From Sialis fuliginosa (Eukaryota > Arthropoda > Insecta > Megaloptera > Sialidae), in NCBI GenBank assembly GCA_961205875.1, contig OY540817.1, positions 1,550,001-1,614,000 of the forward strand: a stretch of 64,000 nt of DNA. The letters are read 5' to 3'. The translations under genes were made by a program, and so were the position numbers. Below the pieces are notes generated by a model. It saw only the letters and a list, made by a program, of their open reading frames with translations. It did no database searches and had not been told where the DNA came from. Below, piece by piece: positions 22,531-52,056 of the stretch (within the stretch, counting starts at the first letter, position 1; each line of letters opens with the position of its first letter).

Positions 22531-23912
22531 ATATAAGTTTAAAGTTCATAATAAAAAACGTGCATTATTTTTGCAACAAGCATACTTACTTTACATGTTC
22601 TTTCACTCCAGTTGAGCCTACGATTTTGCCCTATAAATGTTTACATATTAACAAATAAAAGAAATAGAAAGATAATATATTCAATATGTATTCATTATTA
22701 GATACATTTAGAAACATTTGTTCATCAATGCTACAAAAGTTATTTTTATAATACAGTTAATTATACATTTTTTTTATAAAATAAATATATTGTAACATAA
22801 ATATTAACAGTAAACATAAATAGTAATAATAATTTATGACAATAATACTAAAAGATAAAGATAATAAATAAAGTTATAAAGTTGGTGTCAAAAACGCGAC
22901 CCGCGACCACAAGATTAATTAAAATAAAAAACTGTTCTGAAAAAATAAAACCGACTTAAAACTGAAATCATTGATAATGTGTACCTAATAAGTAAATTTT
23001 GAACAGTTTTTGAAATCGGTTTCTTTTTTTCTTTATTAAAAAGGTTTTTATTGGCTTGGCACCGACTTCAATAACTTGTTCATTATTGTTGTATACATTT
23101 CAGTGTTTTTTTTTAGTCGGTTTTTTCAAAAAAGTTTTTTTATGTTTTCTCCTTTAGTCCATGGTCAGATTTTTGAATTTATAATTTATAAATTAGAGGG
23201 GGGGGGGGGCTCTGATAACCACATTGAAATTTTGAATATACATATATCGTGACTGAAGGGTTAATATCAAAAGGTTATAAGTATAAAATTTTTTATTGCA
23301 TTTTAGGAAACCTATCTATGGGGTAAGTGAAAAAAAATTAGTACTTTTCAGTCTATGGGAAGAGGGTCCAAGTGAAAGTACTAATTAAAAGCTACATTCT
23401 GGGATTTTTTCAAATTTTTTGAATAAATAGTTAAGAAATTGGAGGTTTGGGCGCTTGACACAGGGGAGAGGGGCTGAGAGTTTGACACCACTAGTGTTCA
23501 AATAGAACAAATTAAATTAACCCTGTCGTTACGAGGAGCGTACATACACGTTTCGTATATATGGATAAATATAAATTTTAATATACTTATTCACATGTTT
23601 GTTTAAAAAAATCCCGTAACGAAAAGGTTTAAAAAAATTACTAGAAGTAGCTAAACAATTGCTTGAATCGCTACGACAGAAAAAAAATGCTCGATTTATA
23701 ATAATTGTTGTGAATGTTCAATAATGGACATAAATGATTAAATTGTTTTTTATGAATATCTTGAAAACGTATAACAAAAATTAATGATGGCTTTGTACAA
23801 AATTAAATTTTCTACAAAAAAGTTATTATAATATAACTATTATTATATTACATTCTTGTAGGTTGGACAGTTTAAAATCTACACTCATTAAACATTGAAT
23901 TTTTAATATATC
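22531..23912. other. Intergenic AT-rich DNA with family G piece
   Basis: 22540-23150 holds nothing recognisable. 23150-23460 is a family G unit (CGTGACTGAAGGGTTAA, TTTTCAGTCTATGGGAAG). The rest is AT-rich. No exon seen. Confidence 0.45.
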
Positions 23913-24490
23913 TACAGGTGAGTAAAAAATATGGAATATTGTTTCTATTTTCTAATATATTCATTATTTAAAAAAAATGTTTTAACCAAGTAAACCTTGA
24001 AAATTCACTGAAACTTGTAAAGCATCAAAAAAGAATCTAACGACCAATAAATTTATTTGGTAATTAGATTTTTTAATGTATTGTAAAGTGTCATTAAAAT
24101 TGGTTTTAAATTAATTTATTTGGCCGTTAAGATTCTTTTTTGATACTTTACAAGTTTTAATCATTCTTCAAGGCTTACTTGGTTAAGTTGTAGTTGAAAT
24201 GATCTGAGATTATTAAGGTTAATTTTTCTCAAAATTTTTCATATGCAATCTCATTAAAATTTTACACAATTGTATGCAAAAAAATAATATCTATTCATAG
24301 AATCAATAATAAAGATATGTTGTCATTTAAAAAATAGAGTTGGATGCCATAGTAATGTAACTGATGGCACCGAATTTTTTTAAGATTAGATACGAAATAA
24401 TTTATTTAAAAACTTTTACTAAAACATTTTTTTTAAATAATGAATATTTTATAAAATATAAGCAAATTCCATATTTTTTACTCACCTGTA
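23913..24490. repeat. TACAGGTGAG palindrome, 578 bp
   Basis: Termini TACAGGTGAGTAAAAAATAT and its inverse ending ACTCACCTGTA. The arms share AAAAAAGAATCTAACG / GTTAAGATTCTTTTTT and ACCAAGTAAACCTTG-type blocks in inverse. Confidence 0.75.
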
Positions 24491-24555
24491 CACAATTTAA
24501 AAAATCAGTTTGTTCTTTTTTTAAATTATGGAATCACAAAAGATGTACAGTTAGT

Positions 24556-24880
24556 ACAGAAGACGTTCCATACTCCTAATGTCCGTACTGTCTATAGATC
24601 CATAGTGTACCCCACCCCCCCCTCCATTCCATACTGTAGGTTTGTTTATCACCTACCCTATACTCTATTTCATTTAAGAAAGCAGTGGTTGCTGGGGTTT
24701 CGAATCGTGCATTTTACCGTCAAAAACCACGATAACCACAACCAATTATAAAATGTTCGCGACATAAATAACAGTTGTACATAAATGCGCGGGTGGGGAT
24801 TTTCGAAGAGGGGGGAATTAACAGAATGGAAGGACCGTGTCGAAACAGGTTTACAGTATGGAATGTCTACTGTATTGAGG
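24556..24880. repeat. Inverted-repeat element with GTTCCATACT ends
   Basis: CAGAAGACGTTCCATACTCC at the left and AGTATGGAATGTCTACTG at the right; a related pair lies at 32775-32925. A half copy of the 29870-29980 MITE (CTATTTCATTTAAGAAAGC) is inside. Confidence 0.45.
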
Positions 24881-24956
24881 AATATAAAAAGGTGTACCTA
24901 AAGGCTAAAGATAAACAATGAAGTTTTTTTAACTGACTGCAAAAATATCACTTGCA

Positions 24957-25515
24957 TAAGCGACCGTAAGGGTTCCGTAGACAACTAGGATCTTGTCCAT
25001 CTGTCTGTCTGTTTGTATGTTACAGCCCTCCATTTTTTTCATTTATATGCCTATTAAGATGAAATTCGGTATATGGACGTAAACTGATGAGCCATAAACA
25101 GAAATAATGAGATTTTTGAAAAGACTGAAAAGTGTATTAAAAATTGTTTTTTCACATACCCCATTTAGATAAATCTCGTAAAATGAAACAAAAAATATTT
25201 TATATTTAAATTAAATCCTCGAGATATTTACTTTCAAAGTCATTATCAAAGTGCCTTCTAATTTTGCAACCGATGCAATAAATTTGAAAAAATTCCAGTA
25301 CTTCCAATAAAAATTATAACAAACACTGTAGCAAAAATAGTTCATAAAAAATTTAGAAATAAGTGTCTTTTTTTATAAATGGTGACACGAACAAATACAC
25401 TTTTATAGAGATTACTTCTTTGGTCAACATGAAATAGCTCTTGATACGTATTATCATGAAGATGTTAGTGAGAATAGTTACGGAACCCTATCACGTACGC
25501 ACTTGATCGTTTTAT
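24957..25515. repeat. Repeat family G copy, diverged
   Basis: Starts GGGTTCCGTAGACAACTAGG, has CTGTCTGTCTG and GATGAAATTCGGTATATGGA, ends GGAACCCTATCACGTACGCA. Single-unit interior. Confidence 0.55.
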
Positions 25516-25689
25516 TTTAAATAAAGTAGGTCAATTTGGAAAAGTTTCACTGAATATACTGTTTGATTAACAATTTTTCACCAAATCTTTATTTTAAACT
25601 TTATGACAAAAAATTATCTGCAATCAATTGTCTATAAAATTAGTAAATATAAATTTATACAAGATGATGATATTATATTATAAAGGAGG

Positions 25690-25985
25690 TCGCAAATTTC
25701 CTAGCTTGCAAGCACTCTCAAATGAGGTAACTAACTTATATTATTATGACAGTTCTCTTGAAGAATGTTGAAGACTTTGACAAGTTTCGCACACGCATGG
25801 TAAATAAACACCAACGGTATTAAAACAGTGGTGAAATTATGAAAATTATTTTGTACGATCAAAGTCGCCAACTGTGTTACAATTAGTTGAAGTATCACTG
25901 CTCTAAATTCCATAGCTAATGCATAGATACTAGTACAGAATCAATACCACATTTGAGAGTGCTTGCAAGCTAGCAAATTTTGCAA
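25690..25985. repeat. Inverted repeat with GCAAGCACTCTCAAATG ends
   Basis: CTAGCTTGCAAGCACTCTCA at 25700 and its inverse at about 25950-25975. No coding potential. Confidence 0.55.
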
Positions 25986-26032
25986 GCTTCTTTATAATAC
26001 TGGATAATTATTAATTATAAATAATTAATTGT

Positions 26033-26658
26033 TTACATGATGTCCCATTTTAATCTGTCACCCCCCATAATTTTTTTATCTATCAATTAAATTAAAAAAT
26101 ATTTCAAATAAAAGTTGTTTGGTTTTGAGGGGCAATCAAAATGGCGTTATTAATTTTTGATTTGGTGGACGTCTTCAAGGTAAAATAGGGTCAACATTTT
26201 TTTTTCAAACGAAAACCAATATTTTTTAATACGGTATCTTATTTTATGTAAAAAATATCTGTCATGGGAGCCACGGGACTTTCTTATACGTAATTCTGTC
26301 AGTGAACAGTGTATGTGATTTTAAAACACATTTCTGACAAACTAATAAAAGATAAAATAAAATGAATGGGACATAAACTATAGATAAAATTATAATCTAC
26401 ATTATGTAACAAATGAATTTTTTTAACGTTCGAAAATTCATTTGGTACATAGAGAATAATTTTATGTATAGTTGATGTCTCATTTATTTTATTTTATTAT
26501 TTATTAGTTTGTCAGAAATGTGTTTAAAATCACGTACACTGTTCACTGACAGGATTACGTATAAGAAAGTCCCGTGGCTCCCATGGCAGTTATTTTGATT
26601 TAATTGATAGATAAAAAAAATTAAGGGGGGTGATAGATTAAAATGGGACATCCTGTAT
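26033..26658. repeat. TACAGGATGTCCC palindrome with inner inverted repeat
   Basis: Outer termini TACATGATGTCCCATTTTAA (left, one base decayed) and inverse ending ACATCCTGTATA. Inner inverted pair CATGGGAGCCACGGGACTTT at 26264 and 26567-26587, a motif found again at 59483-59957. Confidence 0.75.
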
Positions 26659-26729
26659 AAATAATTCTTACACTAAAAACAGACGTGTAATTGAAATTAT
26701 TAATACATTTTATATTGAAGGATTTGTTA

Positions 26730-27853
26730 TACAGGTTGATTTACAACTAGTGTAAAAAAAATAATAATTTTAAGCAAAAACTTTATGTGAACCCATGTCC
26801 AGAAATTCTTCGTGAGGGAGCTACAATCTTTTATCCAAAATTAGTTTTTATTTAATATCTAGAGAACCCACTGTGATACAGTTTTTGATACAGGGATTGG
26901 TATTAATAAATATTATCGATTTCCAGTATCAAATAATAATAATTAAGGTGTATGGGGCCAGTGGGCCCGCCGATTTTTATCAAGTATTTTTTTGTTCTTG
27001 AATTTTTTCCTGAGTTGGGTTCCTGTAGAAGATTATATGATACAAAATACACAAAAATATACTTTGTTCATTTGTCATAAGATCAACCGTTTTCGAAAAA
27101 TATCGAAAAAAGAAAGTACTGCAGAATTTTACTTAATACGGATGCTTCAAATTACACAAAATAAGTTTATATTCTTGTTATATAATTAAAAATAAAATAA
27201 AAAGTTAATATAAATATACCTCCAAAACTGCATTTTTAACAACAAATAGCCATTTATAGTTTTTTTTTATCATGTTAGTAAAGTACGTGTAACAGTAATA
27301 AAACTGGCTATAACTCTATGATGATAAGTATTAGAAGGTATATTTATATTAACTTTTTATCTCATTTTTACTTATAGAATATAAACTTATTTTGTGTATT
27401 TTGAAGCATCCGTATTAAGTAAAATTCTGCAGTATTTTCTTTTTTCGATATTTTTCGAAAACGGTGAATCTTATGACAAATAAACAAAGTATATTTTTGT
27501 GTATTTTCTATCATATAATCTTCTACAAGTACCCAACTCAGGAAAAAAATCAAGAACAAAAAAATACTTGATAAAAATTGGCGAACCCACTGGCCCCATA
27601 CACCCCTGATCTAAATTATTATTATTTGATATTGGAAATCGATAATACTTATTAATACCAATCCCTGTACCAAAATTCATAACTGTACCACAATGGATTC
27701 TCTAGATATTAAATAAACATTAATTTTGGGTAAAAGATTGTAGCTCCCTCAGGAAGAATTTCTGGACATGAGTTCACATAAGGTTTTTTACTTAAAATTA
27801 CATTCTCGATTTACTGTTAATTTTTTTTACACTAGTTGTAAATCAGTCTGTAT
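26730..27853. repeat. TACAGGTTG palindrome sharing interior with 7014-8154
   Basis: Termini TACAGGTTGATTTACAACTA and its inverse. The internal arms carry the FFPELG and NNNNLDQGC reading frames of the 7.0-kb element on both strands, but the outer ends are different, implying recombined termini. Confidence 0.78.
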
Positions 27854-28348
27854 AACATGAACATGTACAAAGTGTGAAAATTTTTTTTTGAGAATTTTAA
27901 ATTAATAATAACTTTTAAATTAATAATTATACTCGAATGAAAAATTAACCTGCAGTGAAAACTGTTAATAATTTTTATATAAGCAGGGGGGTCTGGAGGT
28001 ACCTCTTTCAGGGAAAAAAATTGTAAAAAAAAAACAATGCAACAATTATAAAAGTCGTTTTCTTTAGAAATTTTGTGAAAATTTTGAATGAAAAAAATCA
28101 AAAACAAAAGGGTCACTGGACTCCGTGGCATTTGACTTCCACTAAATGAAATCTTCCAGAATAACTGTTATTATATTCTTTAGAACCATATATTTAATAC
28201 TCCTATATTGCTAGCTGGATAGGGAGATAGACGAAAATACAACAGCGACGACGATCTGTTTATCTGACTTCAGCAGTAAGGACTTAGTACCGTATGCGCA
28301 TGCCTAAGATTTGAATGTGTCGTTATATACATATCTATTACTAAAAAA
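27854..28348. other. Intergenic AT-rich DNA
   Basis: No gene or defined repeat found. A 99-codon minus-strand frame partly overlaps the palindrome end and lacks any protein signature. Confidence 0.4.
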
Positions 28349-28506
28349 AATAAAAACAAACTTGTTTGTCTAAACGTCAAAATTTATTTAAGAAAAAGCT
28401 TTCGATTCACAGAATCATCGTCAGGCTAATAATGAAGCTTTAAATTTGAAATCGATGTCGTTATCTCAATAAATTTTGACGTTTAGACAAACAAGTTTGT
28501 TTTTAT
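28349..28506. repeat. Snap-back repeat with hairpin CTGACGATGATTC...GAATCGAAA
   Basis: Arms AATAAAAACAAACTTGTTTG and inverse. The hairpin block on the minus strand (CTGACGA, stem GATTC/GAATC, GAAA) resembles Penelope-like terminal repeats. Same family as 46637-46921. Confidence 0.6.
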
Positions 28507-28936
28507 TTATATTTAATGTCACTACTATTATATTATCATATCTATTACTGTCGCTTTCCCCATCAGTCACAGCGCTTGCGCACAGGAGTTGGATTTCTCG
28601 ACTGAGATAGAAACAGTCATTTGCTGTCTCACTTGCGGCATGATACTTCCACTTACGGGCGCTAGCAATATAGGAGTATTACATATACATATGTTTAGAA
28701 CACTCACATTACGAAAAGGAGGGGAAGGTTTTATAATCTGTCAGATATTTCAATATAAAACGTTTTATATTTTTATTAAAATAACGGCTTTTCTGACAAT
28801 GACACTTACTTTTTTCATTAGGAAAATTATATTTAAAGTCTACATAACAGTCTTCTCTTAATGATAAATTTACTAAGTGGAAATTTCTTTAAATGCCATG
28901 GAGTATCTAATTACCAAACAAAATATTTCACATTAA
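28507..28936. other. Intergenic, no feature
   Basis: A 90-codon plus-strand frame at 28589 has no family signature and no splice context. Nothing else seen. Confidence 0.35.
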
Positions 28937-30163
28937 TATACAGGGTGGTCCGGTTTGGGATACAGATATTTTAAGAGTTGATTCCTTGACTCATTGTGAG
29001 TAAAAAATTGTACGGGAAGGTAGGGTCTATATTCAACACCCTCTGAGCTACAGGTTGTTTAAAAACTTCCTTCAGAGTAGTACTTACAAACAAAGATTAT
29101 TTCATAACTTCCAAAGTAACGTAACTAGAGCAACCACAATGAGTCAGTTTCATAGGTAATTAACTAATGTATTTTTCAGTATTAGCATTATTGCTAGCCG
29201 TGTTTCTAGTTCAGAGTTATTGCTCATCAAAATAAAAAAATATATTTATTTTTTTCAAAATTTTTATGAAAATGACATTTGTCTTCAAAAGTTCCTATAA
29301 TATGTGGTATGTTTGATCATTTTTTTGGTGTATCATAATGTTACCTACCAATTCACTATACCAAGTGGGTTTTACAGTTTTCTGTTATTTTATCTAAATA
29401 ATCCCCAAAGTGACTATTTTGCTACCTACTCTATTAAATAAAACAGTCATATTTTGTTGTTGTTTATAATTGCATAATTAGTTCTAAAATGATGTAAATT
29501 ACCATTAATAATAAAATTAAACACACAAAAAATTATGACTGTTTCATTTAATAGAGTAAATAGCAAAATAGTCACTTTGGAGATTATTTAGATAAATTTA
29601 TAACTGGAAAACTGTAAGCCCCAGGTTCAAACTTTGTGTAATGAATTTGTAGGTAACATTATGACACACCAAAATAATGATAAAAAATACTACATATTGT
29701 AGATACTTTTGGAGAAAAATGTCATTTTCATAAAAATTTTCAAAAAAATGAATATATTTTTCACTTTAATGAGCAATAACTCTGAACTGGAAACACGGCT
29801 AGCAATAACGATAATACTGAAAATTAATTACTTATGAAACTGACTTATTGTGGTTGCTCTATACTCTATTTCATTTAAGAATGCAGTGGTTGCCGTAGTT
29901 TTTGAAGGTAAAATGCACGATTTGTACCGTCAAAACTCCGGCAACTACTGCATTCTTAAATGAAATAGATTATAGTTACGTTACTTTGGAAGTTATAAGA
30001 TAATCTTTGTTTGTAAGTACTACTCTGAAGGAAGTTTTTAAACACCCTGTAGCTCAGAGGGTGTTGAATATAGACCCCACCTTCCCGTACAATTTTTTAC
30101 TCACAATGAGCCAAGGAATCAGCTCTTAAAATATCTGTATCCCAAACCTGACCACCCTGTATA
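28937..30163. repeat. TACAGGGTGGTC palindrome with inserted MITE
   Basis: Termini TATACAGGGTGGTCCGGTTT and inverse. Arms of over 500 bp contain AGAGCAACCACAATGAG / inverse and GAACTGGAAACACGGCTAGC / inverse. The right arm is interrupted at about 29862-29975 by a small element with CTATTTCATTTAAGAATGCA ends. A single arm occurs at 49977-50187. Confidence 0.83.
29862..29975. mobile_element. Small MITE inside palindrome arm
   Basis: Inverted ends CTATTTCATTTAAGAATGCAGT and complement, flanked by TA. Absent from the opposite arm, which acts as an empty site. Confidence 0.55.
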
Positions 30164-30379
30164 TTAAAAGTTTACAACAAAAGTTATAGAGTATCACTAA
30201 ATTAATTAATTTTTTAATTATAATACTTAATAAAGTTATTGCGGTTTATACTTTAATACCAAAAATGCAATTATTGCGGTAAAATTCAAGTTATTGTGAA
30301 TTTTGAGCATACCCCAGTATTTTATTTTGGCCACATCCCTATCACAGATGAGTAATCATGTAAATTCAATAATAAAAAT

Positions 30380-31115
30380 TCTCCAGTCAAATTACCGAAT
30401 TTTTAAATTGTATAATGCAAATATTCTACGCTCGGTTTTTACTTGTAGTATTAATAGGGGGTGCTTCCTGAGTTTAAAACCAAAATGTTGACTTCGTAAG
30501 GCATCAGTGTTAGCCGCCATATTGGAGACAGATTTTCGTTAATATCTCGGAAACCCTTGATCTTACGATAAAACTATTAGGGGCTTTTTTTGTTCAGAAT
30601 TAAATTTCCCATTTCTTTTTTATAAAAACTTGTTTTGGCCTTTTTTCAATGGCCTATATTATTTATAATTATATTATATTATTTATAATTATTGAAATTT
30701 TAAGTTATTTTTTTAAATTGTCTTAATAGCGGCAACATTTGTTATTAATTAGATAGCATTTTAAAATAATTATACTTTCTTTAAGATTGATACTAACTTT
30801 TTCCATAATATCAACAGTTTGTGATAAATTTTGTAAAAAAAAAACATTTCAAAAAAACTAAAATCCTGTTATTCAAAAACTACCGATTTTTTAAAAAAAT
30901 ATGAGAAATTTAGTTCTGAACAAAAAAGGTCCTTAATAATTTTATGATAGGATCAGCAATTTCCGAGATCATAGCGAAAAACTGTTCTCCAACATGGCAG
31001 CTAACGTTGATGCCCTACTTGTAAACATTTTGGTTTTACACTCAGGAAGCGCCACGTGTAAAAACCGAGCGTAGAATTTTTATTATAATTTTTTAAATTT
31101 GACTGGAGTAAAAGC
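30380..31115. repeat. Foldback element with CTACGCTCGGTTTTTAC arms
   Basis: ATTCTACGCTCGGTTTTTAC (about 30423) and GTAAAAACCGAGCGTAGAAT (about 31058) with CAGTCAAATT outer matches and AAACCAAAATGTT / AACATTTTGGTTT inner matches. No coding potential. Confidence 0.65.
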
Positions 31116-31245
31116 ACAATACTATATTGGTTTTAGTAGAAATATCATACTGGCAGCTATTTATCCCATTCAAGGCGTGGTGAATATAAACTGTCACTTT
31201 AATTACAAATTAGTCTGTGTCATGGATTCACGTAATCAGCACTCA

Positions 31246-32695
31246 ATGGGTGCGTTTAGCGAGCTCAGCGGTTGAAAGTCAGCAGTCAACTATGCTGACA
31301 AGAGGACAATACAGCACGCGGGATGAGAATTTCAATGAGCTTGTGGTATGTAAAACTAGAGCAAAAATAAAAAGACACGTGTCCAACAATTTGATCTCAT
31401 AGGCCTTAATTACAAAGATAATAACTTTGAAAATTTGTGTATTCAATATAACCGTGTATTATGTCTACAATGTGCGCACTTTATAAACGGCACTAATTTT
31501 TATGATTTTACGACAGTATTATTTATTTTACATCAATTGTTAGTGTAATTACATGTCATAATTATTTAGAATATTCAAATAATTTACAATGAAAGCAATA
31601 TAAAACACTTTATTCTGAAAGTAAAAAAAAAACGTATTCATATAATATAGTATTCAAAAAAATTAGTGCCGTTTATAAAGTGCGCACATTGTAGACAATG
31701 TTTGTGTTTCAATTGTTTTTATGATCTTTATCATCCTGAAAATTGCACAAAATCTTCAGATAGTGACAGTGACATATAATTATAATTTTGAATACTATAT
31801 TATATGAATACGTTTTTTTTTACTTTCAGAATAAAGTGTTTTATTTATTTATTGCTTTCATTGTAAATTATTTGAATATTCTAAATATGACATGTAATTA
31901 TACTAACAAGTTGATGTTATTTACACACAAATTAAACCAAATAAAAATATTTTCATTAACTAGTAAATTACAGAATTTACTTTTTCAGAATTAAAAACCG
32001 AAAATAAAAAAATAAAATGATTTCACATGAAAATATTAATATATACGCCAGTACATAATTATTAATTTGTTTTAAAGTAAATAAATAACACACTTATATT
32101 TCGAGTGAACATAATACATGGTTATATTGAATACACAAATACATGGTTATATAAAATACACAAATTTTCAAAGTTAATTATTTTTGTAATTAAGGCCTAT
32201 GAGATCAAATTGTAGGACACGTGTCTTTTTATTTTTGCTCTAGTTTTACATACTACAAGCTCATTGAAATTCTCATCCCGCGTGCTGTATTGTCCCATTG
32301 TGAGTATACTGACAGTCAACTGCTTCAAATTCTCTAAACCGTGAGCTTACAGTCATAGTATCACAAAAAACATAAATATTACCATTAACATTTCTACGAA
32401 CGAATCTGTTGTTTATAATACCGAAATCCTTTAAAAAAATTGGTTTGTTCATTTTTTGCGATAAGAATGACTCAGAAAACGCAAAAATAATTTACCAAAC
32501 CAAAAATTTTTGACATCTAAATATGAACAAGTCAGATCCAGCTAATAGCTGACCGATCGTTAATATTTTGCGCTGACCTGTTTACTCAACAGTTGGAAGT
32601 CAGCGTTTGCGCAGCGGCCCGTTTAGCGAAACCGATTTGGTCAGCATCTCAGCCGCTGACGTTCGCTAAACGCACCCAATGTGTTAAACGAAAAT
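31246..32695. repeat. Long foldback element with GGGTGCGTTTAGCGA ends and nested element
   Basis: Ends GGGTGCGTTTAGCGAGCTCA and CGTTCGCTAAACGCACCC. Arms hold CCTATGAGATCAAATTG and GCACGCGGGATGAGAATTTC with inverses. Nested inverted pair ACAATGTGCGCACTTTATAA at 31468 and its inverse ending about 31699. Confidence 0.72.
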
Positions 32696-32769
32696 CAATA
32701 CAAATAATATTTTTAAAGTGTTATGGTAAATTTAGATTATGGTGAAAACGGCGTTCTTTCAGGATATGT

Positions 32770-32930
32770 AATTATAGAAGACGTTCCATACTGTTAACTG
32801 CATTGACACAATCAGTTCTATTATAAATGACAGTTGTACAAATATATAGGGGCTTTGAGGAGTGATAGTTTACAGTATGGAAGGTACCAAGGTTCACATT
32901 ATGGAACGTCTACTGCAGGACAGTATTCCA
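32770..32930. repeat. Short inverted-repeat element, GTTCCATACTG ends
   Basis: GAAGACGTTCCATACTG at 32779 and TATGGAACGTCTACTG at about 32909; related to 24556-24880. Confidence 0.5.
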
Positions 32931-33329
32931 TATGTCGCTCCCAATACATTTACAAAATTTGTCCATTGATTTTTGCAACTTTGTATTTTTAACCCATTAA
33001 TCCCCAACGAAATATTTAAAAACAATTGTTTTTTTTAAATATGTCATTGAATGGAATGTATGCTAAGTATCAAGAGCATCTACACACAAACTGTTGAACT
33101 ATTCCACACTAAGTAATAAGTTCTGTTTTTTCAACGTTGCGTAAACGCAACATTTTGTTATAAAAAAAATAAAAACATGTAATTTTTTTTAACTTCATAA
33201 ACAGTTATTTGAGTATATGTTTAGTAATAAAATGCAATAAAAACATCGAATTAGTTTTATTTTCTAGCCTTGGGAACTAATGGGTTAACTTTCCAGCAGG
33301 AAGTTATTGAAATTAAAAATTTCAACATA

Positions 33330-33631
33330 CCTATGTATTTTTATGTTTGAAGGTCACTATAGTATATTTACACTATTTTCAGAAAAATGTATGTATGTGC
33401 GTGTCATTTTTTTCCTGCACAAAATCTCGCAAATAAAAAATGCTATTGACTTTGTTGGGGTGTCAACACGTTAAGGATTACCTATGTATTTTTATGTTTG
33501 AAGGTCACTATAGTATATTTACACTATTTTCAGAAAAATGTATGTATGTGCGTGTCATTTTTTTCCTGCACAAAATCTCGCAAATAAAAAATGCTATTGA
33601 CTTTGTTGGGGTGTCAACACGTTAAGGATTT
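33330..33631. repeat. Exact two-copy tandem duplication, 151-bp period
   Basis: 33330-33480 and 33481-33631 read the same over 150 bases, ending ...AACACGTTAAGGATT; only the final base differs. The chance ORF at 33440 arises from the repeat. Confidence 0.9.
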
Positions 33632-34608
33632 TTCAAAATTCAAGGGGGTGTAAAGGTTTGAGTGGACAAACATTTTTTTTGGTCAGATTTACTTGAAACT
33701 TAGCATAAATATTCTACAATACAATAAATAATGAAAAATGTATTTCAGTATATTTTTTATATGCGCCTAAACAGTTATTGAATGGGTGAAAATCACTCTA
33801 GTTAGTCCGGAGGTTAAAAAAATATCCGCTAAGAAGCGCCACAATAGCTACAACTGACATATTATAATAATGCATTGTATTTTAATTATTTTATTCAAAG
33901 GTATGACTTTTTTGCAAAATAAAATGATTGAATGTTAAATATTCATTTAAGAAAAGCCAGCCAAGAGAGAAGTTCAGAGCCAACACTAGAGTGCAGACAA
34001 TCATTTCTCACTCGCACAGAAGTAACCGCGCGTCCTTCTGCGCATGCTTGTGTTCACCATTCCATGCCGAAACATTACGAGCGTATTTTCCGATTAATAA
34101 GTTGAAAGGCGAATTGAAATCTAAAACTTGATTTCAAATTGTACCGCACCACGCATGCGCATTTCAGAGAAAAGCTACTTATCTGCATCTCACTCTGACG
34201 TCTCCCGTTCCTCTTACAGGCTCAAATGGGCGGCTGGCCATATAGGAGTATTATATTATATATGTTATTAATAAATACATTTAAAAAAGTTTAAGTGGTG
34301 TGCATTTTATGGCCAAGCCATGCTATTTTCAAAATATAACTAAGTAGTAAATTAAGTTGTATTGGGAGTTTGAATACCGATCTGCTGGTAATAGTAATGT
34401 GTTGCCAATAAACCAATCTGTCAAAATACCGTGTTCACCGTACAGATAATTTTAGTCACAAGTTTCACTGTAAAAATAAATAAACGTATTTATTTTAATA
34501 TCTAAACTGGTAAAACCGGGATTCCTGTTTCGATAATACCGATTATGGAAGCCCTATTTACAAAATTACCAATATTAGTTGTATCACATCTGTAGAAATT
34601 AAAAACAA
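33632..34608. other. Ack 3' flank
   Basis: AT-rich downstream flank of Ack. 33928-34131 is a 67-codon frame without signature. 34140-34240 includes GCATGCGCATT and a stretch similar to 28250-28320 (GCGCATGC). No second gene identified. Confidence 0.4.
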
Positions 34609-50860
<16,252 letters not shown>

Positions 50861-52056
50861 TATATTAGCATTCTATATTATTGAATTAGTTCATTTGATC
50901 TAAAAAAATATTCAAAATATTTCATAATATAATCTTTATACGCAGATTTGAAGTAACGTGGGGCGAATTTTCATTCAAATGCCGTTTGCATGCAACATCA
51001 AGCATGTCAAATGTGACCCACAACAAATATTTTTGCGGTCCAGCCAACGAAACGGTACATAAAAATAATAACGACCCAAAAAATTCACCAATGACTGCTT
51101 TACATCGTAATGCGTTCAAAAATATTAGTTTAAATTAAATTGCCCTTGTTCTTTCTTTATTTCTGTACTTTTCGAAATAAATCTACCTTATTATGAATAT
51201 TGAAGTTTGTTTTCTGCGATCCAACTAAACTTAAACTTTTTTATTTTGGCCGATGTTAACCTTTGAGTTTGACATGCTTGCTTTACATAGATACCCGTTT
51301 CCTTTCACAAGCAATTTCTTAAAATCGACAAAATAATATGTTTGTGATAACCACTAGATTATTTATCAACAGTTTAATTTTTTACTTTAACTCTAACTTC
51401 TAAATTCAAACCAATATTTACTTGAACTTTTTCTAATAATTGATCAATAATAATTTTGACATTCACATATAACCTTTTTATAAAAATTAAAAACCTATTC
51501 ATAATCACTTATAAATTAGTTTTCAATTAATTATGTTGAATTAATTTACTTCATATAATTATAACCTACATATATACACACCTGTACAAGAAAATTATAT
51601 TATAATATTGCACAAAATGAAAGACATACGAAATTTTATCTACTCATAGGTGAACTACTGATACATATCAGGACCATAATGTTTTAAATAAATACTTGTT
51701 TTTATTACCTTTAAATTAGCAAGTATTTATAATTATATTATACTAAGAATTTCCGAAGATAGTAAATATTTAAAACTACGCACGGAGATGACATATTGTG
51801 GTAAACAGCACGTAAACGACATAAACAGTTAAAGGGTAACAAAACGGATACCATCTTAGACAAAGAAAGATATAGGGTCTATTCGGAAAACGATCAATTC
51901 CATTAGTTGGCAAAATATTATAAACCAGACTTGATTGGCACTGGGGATGCTGGGGATCATCTGATTTTTAATTCTTTCTGATAGTTTTCACAATCATTAT
52001 TATTTGGTTAACGTAGTCGATAGTGGTAGTTTTACTTATATAATTTATATTGTCAG
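50861..52056. other. Ack 5' flank
   Basis: The promoter must lie here or in an upstream 5' exon. I see no TATA box at a convincing distance from the ATG and no other gene. AT-rich. Confidence 0.35.
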
